DNA of 64,000 nt from Alkalibacillus aidingensis (GTDB taxonomy: Bacteria; Bacillota; Bacilli; Bacillales; Alkalibacillaceae): assembly GCF_014595945.1 (NCBI RefSeq), contig NZ_JABXWU010000001.1:558001-622000 (forward strand). The letters run 5' to 3'. The notes under the pieces were generated by a model. It did no database searches. It was not told where the DNA came from and saw only the letters and a program-made list of their open reading frames with translations. Numbering within the stretch: position 1 is the stretch's first letter; each line of letters begins with the position of its first letter. Below are positions 17,752 to 24,420 of the stretch, in pieces. The translations under genes were made by a program, and so were the position numbers.

Positions 17752-17773
17752 ATATTTACATCTACTATCATTA

Positions 17774-18223
17774 TTAACTTTTTGAATTGGATTGACAACT
17801 TTTACAAACACCATGAAAAGTCAAACGGTGATCACGCACTTCAAACTCAAACCGAGATTCGACTACTTTCTCAACATCTCCCAATAAATCTTCTTCTATT
17901 TCAAGAACCGAACCACATTCGACACAGACTAAATGGTGATGAAAATGTTCAGCTCCTTCTTTTCTTAAATCATAACGTGAAACACCATCACCAAAATTAA
18001 TTTTATCCACTACTTTTAATTCTGTCAGCAATTCAAGTGTTCGATAAACGGTTGCAAGGCCAATTTCTGGTGCTTTATCTTTGACGAGGAGATATACGTC
18101 TTCAGCACTTAAATGGTCTTCTTCATGTTCAAGCAACACACGAACAGTCGCTTCACGTTGTGGTGTTAATTTATAACTCTGAGAATGCAATTGTTTTTTT
18201 ATTTGCTCAATACGATTTTCCAA
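17774..18223 (-). CDS. fur: Ferric uptake regulator Fur
   Basis: Iron-responsive repressor of siderophore and iron-uptake genes. The 149-residue protein has the winged helix (LTPQREATVRVLLEH, GLATVYRTLELL) and the metal-binding set: HHHLVCVECG and the C-terminal CKSC for structural zinc, plus the DHRLTFHG stretch. The start is placed at TTG 18223, which aligns with the MENRI start of B. subtilis Fur and lies eight bases after an AGGGGAG site. GTG 18226 and ATG 18229 are alternatives two codons or less upstream. Promoter and PerR-like box are described separately. The xerD-fur-spoIIM order resembles B. subtilis. Confidence 0.95.
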   Translation of the reverse strand: MENRIEQIKKQLHSQSYKLTPQREATVRVLLEHEEDHLSAEDVYLLVKDKAPEIGLATVYRTLELLTELKVVDKINFGDGVSRYDLRKEGAEHFHHHLVCVECGSVLEIEEDLLGDVEKVVESRFEFEVRDHRLTFHGVCKSCQSNSKS

Positions 18224-18253
18224 CACCATCTCTCCCCTCGTAGCTTCATTTTA

Positions 18254-18282
18254 ATTATAAGAAAGGGGGAAATCAGTGTCAA
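18254..18282 (-). promoter_or_regulatory. Sigma-A promoter of fur
   Basis: A perfect consensus promoter on the minus strand: TTGACA (18277-18282), 17-base spacer, TATAAT (18254-18259), about 30 bases before the start codon. Confidence 0.85.
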
Positions 18283-18283
18283 A

Positions 18284-18298
18284 TTATAATTATTTTAA
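18284..18298 (-). promoter_or_regulatory. PerR-like box upstream of fur
   Basis: On the minus strand TTAAAATAATTATAA matches the Per box TTATAATnATTATAA at 13 of 14 defined positions. It sits directly upstream of the -35. PerR is known to control fur in B. subtilis, so the same link is likely here. AT-rich DNA raises the chance of a random match. Confidence 0.6.
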
Positions 18299-18332
18299 AC
18301 AGTTTATTAAAATTAATATTATTTTATAAATA

Positions 18333-18968
18333 TTATAAATTACCAACTATTATTTGTAACATATTGGTTGAGATAAAAGTTTCTAACACAGATCCAAATG
18401 CGATTAATCCTAACGCAACGATATAGGATTTAATATATAACGCACTCGCATCGGCAATAGTATGCGAACTTTGATGTTTAATGAACAGAATACGCATCAC
18501 ATGAATGGTGAAGATCATACTACTAGCTGCGATGATCAAATAGGCTGGTACAATCAATAGATTCTGTGGGGCAATTGACATAACAGAAAGGAAAAAACCT
18601 TGCCAAGACAATTGATTTACTAAAAAACCAACTGTAAAACCAATTACGACCCCTTTTATAAATAATAAAAACCATACAACGGGTAAGCCTACAAAAGATA
18701 AACCAAATAAAAATAAAAAGGTAATGTATTTTCCGTGTGTCCATAATGCATCCCAAAATAACGATATGAAGTTACCCGCCGGTTGTTCCGTCATCGTAAA
18801 GAAATACTGTTCAACAAAGAAATATAAATCTTGCTGTTGAATAAAATTTAAACTACTAACCATCATGGAGCCAAAGATCACTCCAATGACAAATAGAACA
18901 AATAAAAAGACATATAAACTATAGTAGGGTTGAATTTGTACTGTAAATGCTCTTACCCATCGTTTCAT
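18333..18968 (-). CDS. spoIIM: Stage II sporulation protein M
   Basis: A 211-residue integral membrane protein, part of the SpoIID-SpoIIM-SpoIIP machine that remodels peptidoglycan so that the mother-cell membrane can engulf the forespore. About five hydrophobic segments (residues 20-42, 75-95, 98-125, 140-165, 180-205) match the family. The ATG at 18968 has GGAGG seven bases upstream; an in-frame ATG six codons earlier lacks a site. It stands alone between the EndoQ gene and fur. A sigma-E promoter is expected, but only a weak -10-like CATAGTGT was seen. Confidence 0.93.
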   Translation of the reverse strand: MKRWVRAFTVQIQPYYSLYVFLFVLFVIGVIFGSMMVSSLNFIQQQDLYFFVEQYFFTMTEQPAGNFISLFWDALWTHGKYITFLFLFGLSFVGLPVVWFLLFIKGVVIGFTVGFLVNQLSWQGFFLSVMSIAPQNLLIVPAYLIIAASSMIFTIHVMRILFIKHQSSHTIADASALYIKSYIVALGLIAFGSVLETFISTNMLQIIVGNL

Positions 18969-19046
18969 GTTTGTTCCTCCATTCATTTCTACTCTAGTAA
19001 AACACTATGTTAATAGAAATGAATGTAGAACAATTAAAGAGAATTC

Positions 19047-20225
19047 TTAATCAATAACTTGCCCATACTTTCCCCCACCACCCGGTTTAACGGTTAAGCG
19101 TCCCTGTCTAAGATCATAAATTCTTCGAGCTATTGCAGGATTAGTTAATTTCTTGATTTCTTCATAAGTTGCATCATGAATGATATACATATCGTGGTAT
19201 AAGTGTGAACGTAGAACCTCTAATGTTTTAGGTCCAATTCCAGGTACATATTGTAGTGGTACTTGGTGGATATAAGGTGGGCGATCAACATTTTTAGTTA
19301 CTTGTTTATTACTCAACTCGGAAATCCGTTCTTTTACCCCTTTTATGATTTTAGTTGAACCACAATAGTCACACTTGCCATACTGTGGCAAAGAATGATC
19401 GCATTCACGGCACCTAGTCGTATAGTATTTACCTAATAGAGGGTTCATCCCATAATTTGCGATAACCTCTCTACCCTCAAAACGGTACAGAGCCTTTTTT
19501 AATTCTTGAAAGGTTGGTCTTAACAATTTTAATGATTGGTATTCTCGACCAATCTTTTCTAAAGAATGAGCGTCTGAATTAGTTAAAAATGTATAGTTCT
19601 TTAACTCTTCAACCTGCTCAGCCATCTGAGTATCAGAACTTAAACCAAGTTCAACCCCGTCTATTAATTCAGGGTTCAATACTTCAGTCAAACTTGACTT
19701 CACCCCTTTACCATACAAGCTCTTAAATGGAGTGAATACATGTGCAGGTATAAATAAACCTTTCATGCTCCGTACTTTTTGCTGTAATGATACGGCGTCA
19801 ATATACATACGCTGAGAGCTCAAATTGGGATTTTTCACATAAGACTGGTACCAGTTGCTAAACTCCTTCATCTTCTCTAAAGACGGTAAAAAACATAGGA
19901 CATGAATTGGGCCAGAACAGTTATGATCGTAAATTTCGATTTCACTTCCAAGCAGAACAGTAACTTCACCATTGGATACTCCACCTTCAGCAAGTTCTAT
20001 TAACTGTCCTTGTGAAATTAATTGATCAATTTCTAGTAACACTTCTGGTGAATGGGCATCGATAACTCCAACCATATCTATTCCCTTATATTCATGTGCA
20101 TAATGAATAATATTAGAAAAGGTAAGATTACTAGACGCTGTTATTTTAACAGGATTTCCGTTATAGGTTGAGCCAATATGTACATGTAGATCTGTGTAAA
20201 ACGTCAATAAATCCACAAACGTCAC
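19047..20225 (-). CDS. Endonuclease Q family protein (PHP domain, DNA repair)
   Basis: A 392-residue homologue of endonuclease Q, which nicks DNA 5' of deaminated bases (uracil, hypoxanthine) and abasic sites; the activity is established for archaeal and some Bacillus members. The metal-binding PHP domain begins with DLHVHIG near residue 12 and continues through NSDAH near residue 227. A zinc finger (CRECD ... CDYC, about 283-300) and a helix-hairpin-helix (YVPGIGPKTLEVL, about 335) follow. The GTG start overlaps the nudF stop by four bases (GTGA); GTG 20216 is an alternative with a closer AAGGGTGA site. B. subtilis lacks a well-studied member. Co-expression with the nucleotide-cleaning enzyme NudF is likely. 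Confidence 0.85.
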   Translation of the reverse strand: MTFVDLLTFYTDLHVHIGSTYNGNPVKITASSNLTFSNIIHYAHEYKGIDMVGVIDAHSPEVLLEIDQLISQGQLIELAEGGVSNGEVTVLLGSEIEIYDHNCSGPIHVLCFLPSLEKMKEFSNWYQSYVKNPNLSSQRMYIDAVSLQQKVRSMKGLFIPAHVFTPFKSLYGKGVKSSLTEVLNPELIDGVELGLSSDTQMAEQVEELKNYTFLTNSDAHSLEKIGREYQSLKLLRPTFQELKKALYRFEGREVIANYGMNPLLGKYYTTRCRECDHSLPQYGKCDYCGSTKIIKGVKERISELSNKQVTKNVDRPPYIHQVPLQYVPGIGPKTLEVLRSHLYHDMYIIHDATYEEIKKLTNPAIARRIYDLRQGRLTVKPGGGGKYGQVID

Positions 20226-20761
20226 CCTTGCTGTTGAAGTAAATAATAGATCGCATGAATTGTCTTAGCATCATGAATTTTTTCTTGCTTAATGAATTCT
20301 AACGCCTCATCAATGGTCACTTCCTTTAATTCTACAAATTCATCCACGTCCAATGATCGCTTTGAAGAAGGGCGTAACCCTGTCGCATGATAAATGTAAA
20401 TCTTTTCATCAGCAAATCCTGGTGATGTATAATAAGACATCACATAGGTTAATGAATCCACTTGATAGCCTGTTTCTTCCTCTAATTCTCTTTCAGCTGT
20501 TATTTCCGGTGATTCACCGGGTTCTAACTTGCCTGCAGGAATCTCGATAATACTTTTTTCTAAAGCTTTTCTATATTGTTCAACCATCACGATTTTTCCT
20601 TCATCGGTAACCGCGATTACGGCAACAGCTCCTGGATGAAACACTAACTCACGTTTCGAACTTTCACCATTCGGCAATTCGACATCATCAACATGAAGAT
20701 CAATAATTCTTCCTTGATAAATGGTTTGTCGATTAATCGTTTTTTCTTCAAAGTTTTTCAT
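20222..20761 (-). CDS. nudF: ADP-ribose pyrophosphatase (Nudix hydrolase)
   Basis: Hydrolyses ADP-ribose to AMP and ribose-5-phosphate, clearing a reactive by-product of NAD turnover. The 179-residue protein has a complete Nudix box, GX5EX7REUXEEXGU, in GKLEPGESPEITAERELEEE followed by TGY, near residues 77-99. The ADP-ribose family marker is the YTSPGFADE stretch near residue 110. ATG 20761 is preferred: GGGGAGG is six bases away, whereas the ATG at 20767 abuts it. It overlaps the EndoQ gene, so the two form a small repair/housekeeping unit divergent from the aldo/keto reductase gene. Confidence 0.93.
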   Translation of the reverse strand: MKNFEEKTINRQTIYQGRIIDLHVDDVELPNGESSKRELVFHPGAVAVIAVTDEGKIVMVEQYRKALEKSIIEIPAGKLEPGESPEITAERELEEETGYQVDSLTYVMSYYTSPGFADEKIYIYHATGLRPSSKRSLDVDEFVELKEVTIDEALEFIKQEKIHDAKTIHAIYYLLQQQG

Positions 20762-20833
20762 TTTCATCCTCCCCTCACATTCACATTTATTTTATCACAA
20801 GTTCGATATCTTACTCTCCCTTGTAGCGATCAT

Positions 20834-20863
20834 TTGTCATCAGGGCTGTTTTGTATTTACAAT
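20834..20863 (+). promoter_or_regulatory. Candidate sigma-A promoter of the aldo/keto reductase gene
   Basis: TTGTCA (20834-20839) and TACAAT (20858-20863), each one base off consensus, are separated by 18 bases and lie about 20 bases upstream of the start codon. Confidence 0.6.
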
Positions 20864-20885
20864 AGATTGAAAAAGGAGGTATTGG

Positions 20886-21809
20886 ATGAAACATCGCCAA
20901 CTAGGAAGTACAAATCTACATATTTCAGAAATCGCATTAGGTTGTATGAACTTAGGAACAGACGCTTACAAAGCCAAGTCCATTATTAACGAAGCGATTG
21001 ATTCAGGTATTAATTATCTTGATACAGCAGATTTATACGATTACGGTGAGAACGAAAAGGTTGTGGGCCGTGCTATTAAAGGTAGACGTGATGATCTTGT
21101 AATCGCGACTAAAGGGGGGAATCATTTTGACCCAAGTCAAGAGGGATGGTATTGGGACCCTTCTAAAGGATATCTTAAAGAAGCGATTAAGAATAGCCTC
21201 TTAAGGTTAGGTTTAGATGACGTTGATTTATATCAACTTCATGGTGGAACTATTGATGACCTAATAGATGAAGTGATAGAAACCTTTGAAGAGTTAAAAC
21301 AAGAAGGGCTAATTAAACATTATGGCCTTTCATCCATTCGTCCTAACGTCATTAAACAATTCGTTAAGAAAGCAAACATCGAAAGTGTGATGATGCAATA
21401 TAGCTTACTAGATAGACGCCCTGAAGAGGAAATTATCGATTTATTTGCTGAAAATCAGATTAGTCTCCTAGCCCGTGGAGTACTCGGAAAAGGAATGTTA
21501 ACAAACTTCGGGATGAAGAAATGGAGCACTAAAGGACAAAAAGGCTTTCTTGACTATAATTCAGACACGTTACTTGAAACGATTAAAGAATTACAAACTT
21601 TAGCGAGCGACTCTGGGATTACGCCACAATCTTTAGCAATTGGCTATGCATTAAAACAGCCAACTGTAAGTAGTTTAGTCCTAGGAGCTAGCCAACCTGA
21701 ACAAATAACAGCCAATATTGAAGCCTATCACCAAGCAACTATTTCAGATGAACTATATACTAAACTACAACAAATAACCAAGGCTAGTCTTTATCAAAAT
21801 CACCGTTAA
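20886..21809 (+). CDS. yqkF: Aldo/keto reductase (YqkF-like)
   Basis: A 307-residue NADPH-dependent oxidoreductase of the aldo/keto reductase superfamily with a TIM-barrel fold; its natural substrate is unknown. The catalytic tetrad is readable: Asp and Tyr in LDTADLYDYG near residue 49-54, Lys in IATKGG near 79 and His in YQLHGG near 119. The C-terminal cofactor segment LVLGASQPEQI is near 258. An AAAAAGGAGG site precedes the ATG, and a strong terminator follows. B. subtilis also carries this gene next to nudF. Confidence 0.9.
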   Translation: MKHRQLGSTNLHISEIALGCMNLGTDAYKAKSIINEAIDSGINYLDTADLYDYGENEKVVGRAIKGRRDDLVIATKGGNHFDPSQEGWYWDPSKGYLKEAIKNSLLRLGLDDVDLYQLHGGTIDDLIDEVIETFEELKQEGLIKHYGLSSIRPNVIKQFVKKANIESVMMQYSLLDRRPEEEIIDLFAENQISLLARGVLGKGMLTNFGMKKWSTKGQKGFLDYNSDTLLETIKELQTLASDSGITPQSLAIGYALKQPTVSSLVLGASQPEQITANIEAYHQATISDELYTKLQQITKASLYQNHR

Positions 21810-21818
21810 CAATAAATA

Positions 21819-21856
21819 AACAGTTGCGATCATATGATGATGGCAACTGTTTTTAT
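21819..21856 (+). terminator. Terminator after the aldo/keto reductase gene
   Basis: A perfect 9-bp stem, AACAGTTGC with GCAACTGTT, followed by a run of T on the plus strand. It stands between convergent genes; the minus side has a weaker T-rich tail. Confidence 0.88.
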
Positions 21857-21884
21857 TCGTTCAGTCATTTTCTTATATCTCCAC

Positions 21885-22463
21885 CTACTGCTCATTTGAC
21901 TTAAATGATCCACTATCCTTAATGATTGAATTAGCATTTTCGCTATAAATATCTTTACTAGTTGAAGAGTCTATATTCTCATCTACCGAGGATTCAAAAG
22001 ATTCTACTTGCTCACTTGCATCCGAATTATGATCTGTATTTTCATTCTCTTCGTAAGTCTTTGAGGGTTCAGACACAGAACCTTCCCCTACTTCTTCAAC
22101 CTCTGACTTTTTATCATTGCTAGAACTCTCATCTAACTCCTCAACTCCTGGTAGATGTTCCTCGGATTCAGTAGCTTTTATATTCGATTGATTATATTGA
22201 GTTTGCTCTTGATTTAAAGGTTGATTAAGTTTGATCGAATTATTGATTAATGCTTGATTATGCGGAAATTCGTTCATAACCGAATAACTTTCCACTCTAT
22301 TTAATGGGATGTACGCTGATTCATTTTGTTCGTTAACCCCCATAACAAAATTGTTATTCAATAATTTTATATCTGTTAAGTAAATACTCTGATTATTTGT
22401 TAAGGTTATTTCTAATACTTGGTCTGGATGACTGTTCCTAAATTGTCTAATGAAATAATTCAC
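21885..22463 (-). CDS. Unrecognised protein with small beta domain and acidic Ser/Glu-rich tail
   Basis: A 192-residue protein that I do not recognise. Residues 1-75 look structured and beta-rich; the pattern VLEITLTNNQSIYLTDIKLL, then YIPLNRVESYSV, is reminiscent of Sm-like or DUF2642-type barrels found in some spore proteins, which is a guess. From about residue 85 the chain is low-complexity and acidic (Glu, Ser, Asn, Asp) with no hydrophobic segment, so it is probably disordered. The start is a GTG at 22463, seven bases after AAGGGG; longer in-frame starts would run into the gene upstream. It lies 25 bases after the 22489-22830 gene and is probably co-transcribed with it. Confidence 0.7.
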   Translation of the reverse strand: MNYFIRQFRNSHPDQVLEITLTNNQSIYLTDIKLLNNNFVMGVNEQNESAYIPLNRVESYSVMNEFPHNQALINNSIKLNQPLNQEQTQYNQSNIKATESEEHLPGVEELDESSSNDKKSEVEEVGEGSVSEPSKTYEENENTDHNSDASEQVESFESSVDENIDSSTSKDIYSENANSIIKDSGSFKSNEQ

Positions 22464-22488
22464 GGCTACACCCCTTTCACCACGAAAT

Positions 22489-22830
22489 TTACTGAGAGTG
22501 TTGACTCTCATCAGCAAAATAGTTAATAACATCTTCAAACATTTTTCTATTTTCACTAACATGCTGATCTAATCGAGTTAATATTTGATCCAAATGAATA
22601 TCTTGTTGATATTGTTCAGACATAAACTGATAAAAAAATAACGTTAACGCATATGCAATCCCTGTATTATCAACATAAACGAACCCATTTCCACTTTGCT
22701 TAACACTTGAGTTTCCATTTTCATTAATAAGTTCGGTTGAAAAACGCTTTGCCATCTCAGCCATTTGATTTTCCATATAATGATCTAATTCTTCTTTAAT
22801 GATTTCTCTAAGTCGAGCTTCACTTTCCAT
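22489..22830 (-). CDS. Unrecognised 113-residue protein
   Basis: I do not recognise this protein. It has a charged helical N-terminus (about residues 1-35, ARLREIIKEELDHYMENQMAE), a short beta-like segment near 50-60 (GNGFVYVDNTGIAYALTLF) and a helical C-terminus. There is no cysteine, signal peptide or clear membrane span. The ATG at 22830 is six bases after GGAGGGG. Its partner gene follows after 25 bases, and a terminator upstream of it separates it from the third gene of the cluster. Confidence 0.7.
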   Translation of the reverse strand: MESEARLREIIKEELDHYMENQMAEMAKRFSTELINENGNSSVKQSGNGFVYVDNTGIAYALTLFFYQFMSEQYQQDIHLDQILTRLDQHVSENRKMFEDVINYFADESQHSQ

Positions 22831-22899
22831 ACGGGTCCCCTCCATAACTATCCTTAATTATAGATGTATGGAGTTATTAAAATCATGAGAGGGCATTTA

Positions 22900-22932
22900 C
22901 AATAGAAAAGGTGCCCAAAATGGACACCTTCC
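22900..22932 (-). terminator. Terminator between two unrecognised genes
   Basis: A 9-bp stem (AAGGTGTCC with GGGCACCTT, one G-U pair) and a five-base loop, followed by TTTTC on the minus strand. It lies just after the 22946-23209 gene. Confidence 0.8.
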
Positions 22933-22945
22933 AAGAACGTTTTAT

Positions 22946-23209
22946 TTAATCATTAAGTGGGGCGAATCCTCCAAAAATGATAATGATTATGATCAAAATC
23001 ACTAAATTGGTTTCGTTACTATTGCTACTGTTTCCACTATTTTTTAGATAAGAGTTTCCGTTGTATACGTGAAATTTCCCTTCTTGGTCCTGTTCGTTTT
23101 GTTGTAATTGTCCTTGTGATTGATTTTGATCTTGATTTTGAAGAGCAAGAGCAATCGCTTCTGCTAGAGCCTCCGGGCTTAAAAGATTCAAGCCTTGGTT
23201 ATTTCCCAT
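22946..23209 (-). CDS. Unrecognised small Gln/Asn-rich protein with C-terminal membrane helix
   Basis: An 87-residue protein that I do not recognise. An N-terminal helix (LLSPEALAEAIALALQNQ) leads into a Gln- and Asn-rich linker (about residues 25-65). It ends in an isoleucine-rich hydrophobic segment (VILIIIIIIFGG) and a short tail, APLND. This suggests a tail-anchored membrane or surface protein. AAAGGAGGGG precedes the ATG. A sigma-K-like sequence upstream (23241-23267) would make it a late mother-cell, spore-surface protein, but that is inference. Confidence 0.7.
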   Translation of the reverse strand: MGNNQGLNLLSPEALAEAIALALQNQDQNQSQGQLQQNEQDQEGKFHVYNGNSYLKNSGNSSNSNETNLVILIIIIIIFGGFAPLND

Positions 23210-23240
23210 TGTTACCCCTCCTTTACTTGTCAATCAATAA

Positions 23241-23267
23241 TAAGTTATGTAGAAGGTCAAACCCCGT
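23241..23267 (-). promoter_or_regulatory. Possible sigma-K promoter
   Basis: On the minus strand CATAACTTA (23241-23249) fits the sigma-K -10 consensus CATAnnnTA exactly, and an AC dinucleotide (23266-23267) stands 16 bases upstream, where the -35 AC core is expected. The information content is low, so a chance match is possible. Confidence 0.4.
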
Positions 23268-23327
23268 CTCTATTAAATATCTATTTTTAATAGAAAATCG
23301 TCATAACGCCTTGTAAACTAATCCAAA

Positions 23328-23361
23328 TAAAAAAGCCTTTAGCTACAAATGGTAGCTAAAG
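23328..23361 (-). terminator. Terminator after the MBL-fold hydrolase gene
   Basis: A 10-bp stem (CTTTAGCTAC with GTAGCTAAAG) with a five-base loop, then GCTTTTTT on the minus strand. Confidence 0.9.
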
Positions 23362-23377
23362 AACTTTAATTGATTCA

Positions 23378-24346
23378 TTAAACATAATTTTTATTTGCAA
23401 CAAAAAAAGCTCGATTGCCTTCATAAATCTCTTTGATCTCCCCAACCGCTTCTAAATAATCAAGTTGACCGACCGTTTCAGACATTGTTAAGCCAAATTC
23501 ATTCTCATAATGTTTTGGAAATAGCTTTTTACAAATTTCAAATGGATTTAGTGGCTGGTCTTCTAAGAACGATAGCACTTTATGGGCTCTTTTTTCTTGC
23601 TTTTCAAGACGCTCAGAGATTAGAAGATGGTGCCCAGAAAACACCTCGCCATGTCCAGGGTAAATTAGATTAATGTTATAACCCAGCATCTTCTTCATCG
23701 ATTCTCGATAGGCTAATAAGGGCTTAGGTCTCTCTAAATTGCTTTTATACGGTGGTTCTAACAATGGATTGGATGAGATGTGCTTAATTAAATGATCTCC
23801 AGCTATTATGTTCCCAGTCTTCTGATCGTAAAAAGAAAGGTGACTTTGTGCATGTCCCGGTGTTTCAATTGTTACTAACTCTTCTAATCCAGGAATGTGA
23901 TCTCCTTCTTTTATCGTTTGACTTAAAGCGCTATTTGAAGCAAATCTCATCACATTTTCTAAGTACTTTGTGATGTTTCTATACTGTGTGGGTACACCCC
24001 ATCGATCATACATGGTATTAAAAAAGTCAATATAACTTCTAAAGTAAGATTGGTCTCGCTTTAACCATAAATCAATTAATTCGTGACCTAAAACATGCTC
24101 TACATGATCCAAGCGATCTAATAATCCGATATGATCAGGGTGATGATGAGTTAAGACAACCTGTTCGATATCTACGGGTTGGTAACCAATTTCCTTTAAT
24201 TGTTGATTTAAAGTATTCCATGCCTCTTCAGTATTAACTCCTGCATCGAAAAGCGTTACGCACTCTCCAACAACGACATACGCGTGAACATCTCCTACGG
24301 CAAACGGTGTTGGCATCGTTATTTGGTGTATAGAATAACCGGTCAT
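23378..24346 (-). CDS. yqjP: Metallo-beta-lactamase-fold hydrolase (YqjP-like)
   Basis: A 322-residue metallo-beta-lactamase-superfamily hydrolase. The zinc ligands are clear: HHHPDH in LTHHHPDHIG near residue 77, His in ETPGHAQSH near 190, Asp in AGDHL near 210 and His in YPGHGE near 258. A C-terminal winged-helix-like domain, as in lactamase/LACTB2-type proteins, follows. The substrate is unknown. The ATG at 24346 follows GGAGG by six bases. A good sigma-A promoter and a FadR-like palindrome lie directly upstream, which suggests control by fatty-acyl-CoA or a related TetR-type repressor. In B. subtilis yqjP lies in the same yqj neighbourhood. Confidence 0.88.
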   Translation of the reverse strand: MTGYSIHQITMPTPFAVGDVHAYVVVGECVTLFDAGVNTEEAWNTLNQQLKEIGYQPVDIEQVVLTHHHPDHIGLLDRLDHVEHVLGHELIDLWLKRDQSYFRSYIDFFNTMYDRWGVPTQYRNITKYLENVMRFASNSALSQTIKEGDHIPGLEELVTIETPGHAQSHLSFYDQKTGNIIAGDHLIKHISSNPLLEPPYKSNLERPKPLLAYRESMKKMLGYNINLIYPGHGEVFSGHHLLISERLEKQEKRAHKVLSFLEDQPLNPFEICKKLFPKHYENEFGLTMSETVGQLDYLEAVGEIKEIYEGNRAFFVANKNYV

Positions 24347-24361
24347 AATACGCCTCCATAA

Positions 24362-24379
24362 TGAATGGTTGTTCATTCT
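24362..24379 (-). promoter_or_regulatory. FadR/TetR-type operator
   Basis: The 18-base stretch beginning TGAATG and ending TCATTCT matches the B. subtilis FadR box TGAATGAmTAnTCATTCA at 14 of 18 positions. It starts four bases after the -10 box of the promoter below, so a bound repressor would cover the transcription start. Confidence 0.55.
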
Positions 24380-24407
24380 ATTATACTACAAAAATGTACT
24401 TTGTCAG
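24380..24407 (-). promoter_or_regulatory. Sigma-A promoter of the MBL-fold hydrolase gene
   Basis: CTGACA (24402-24407), 16-base spacer and a perfect TATAAT (24380-24385) on the minus strand, followed at once by the FadR-like operator and the gene's ribosome site. Confidence 0.7.
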
Positions 24408-24420
24408 TAATGTTGTTTAA

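Noticed and set aside
20693-20989. A 98-codon plus-strand frame across the nudF-yqkF gap
   Set aside because: It overlaps the promoter and start of the aldo/keto reductase gene in another frame and has no homology pattern or ribosome site.
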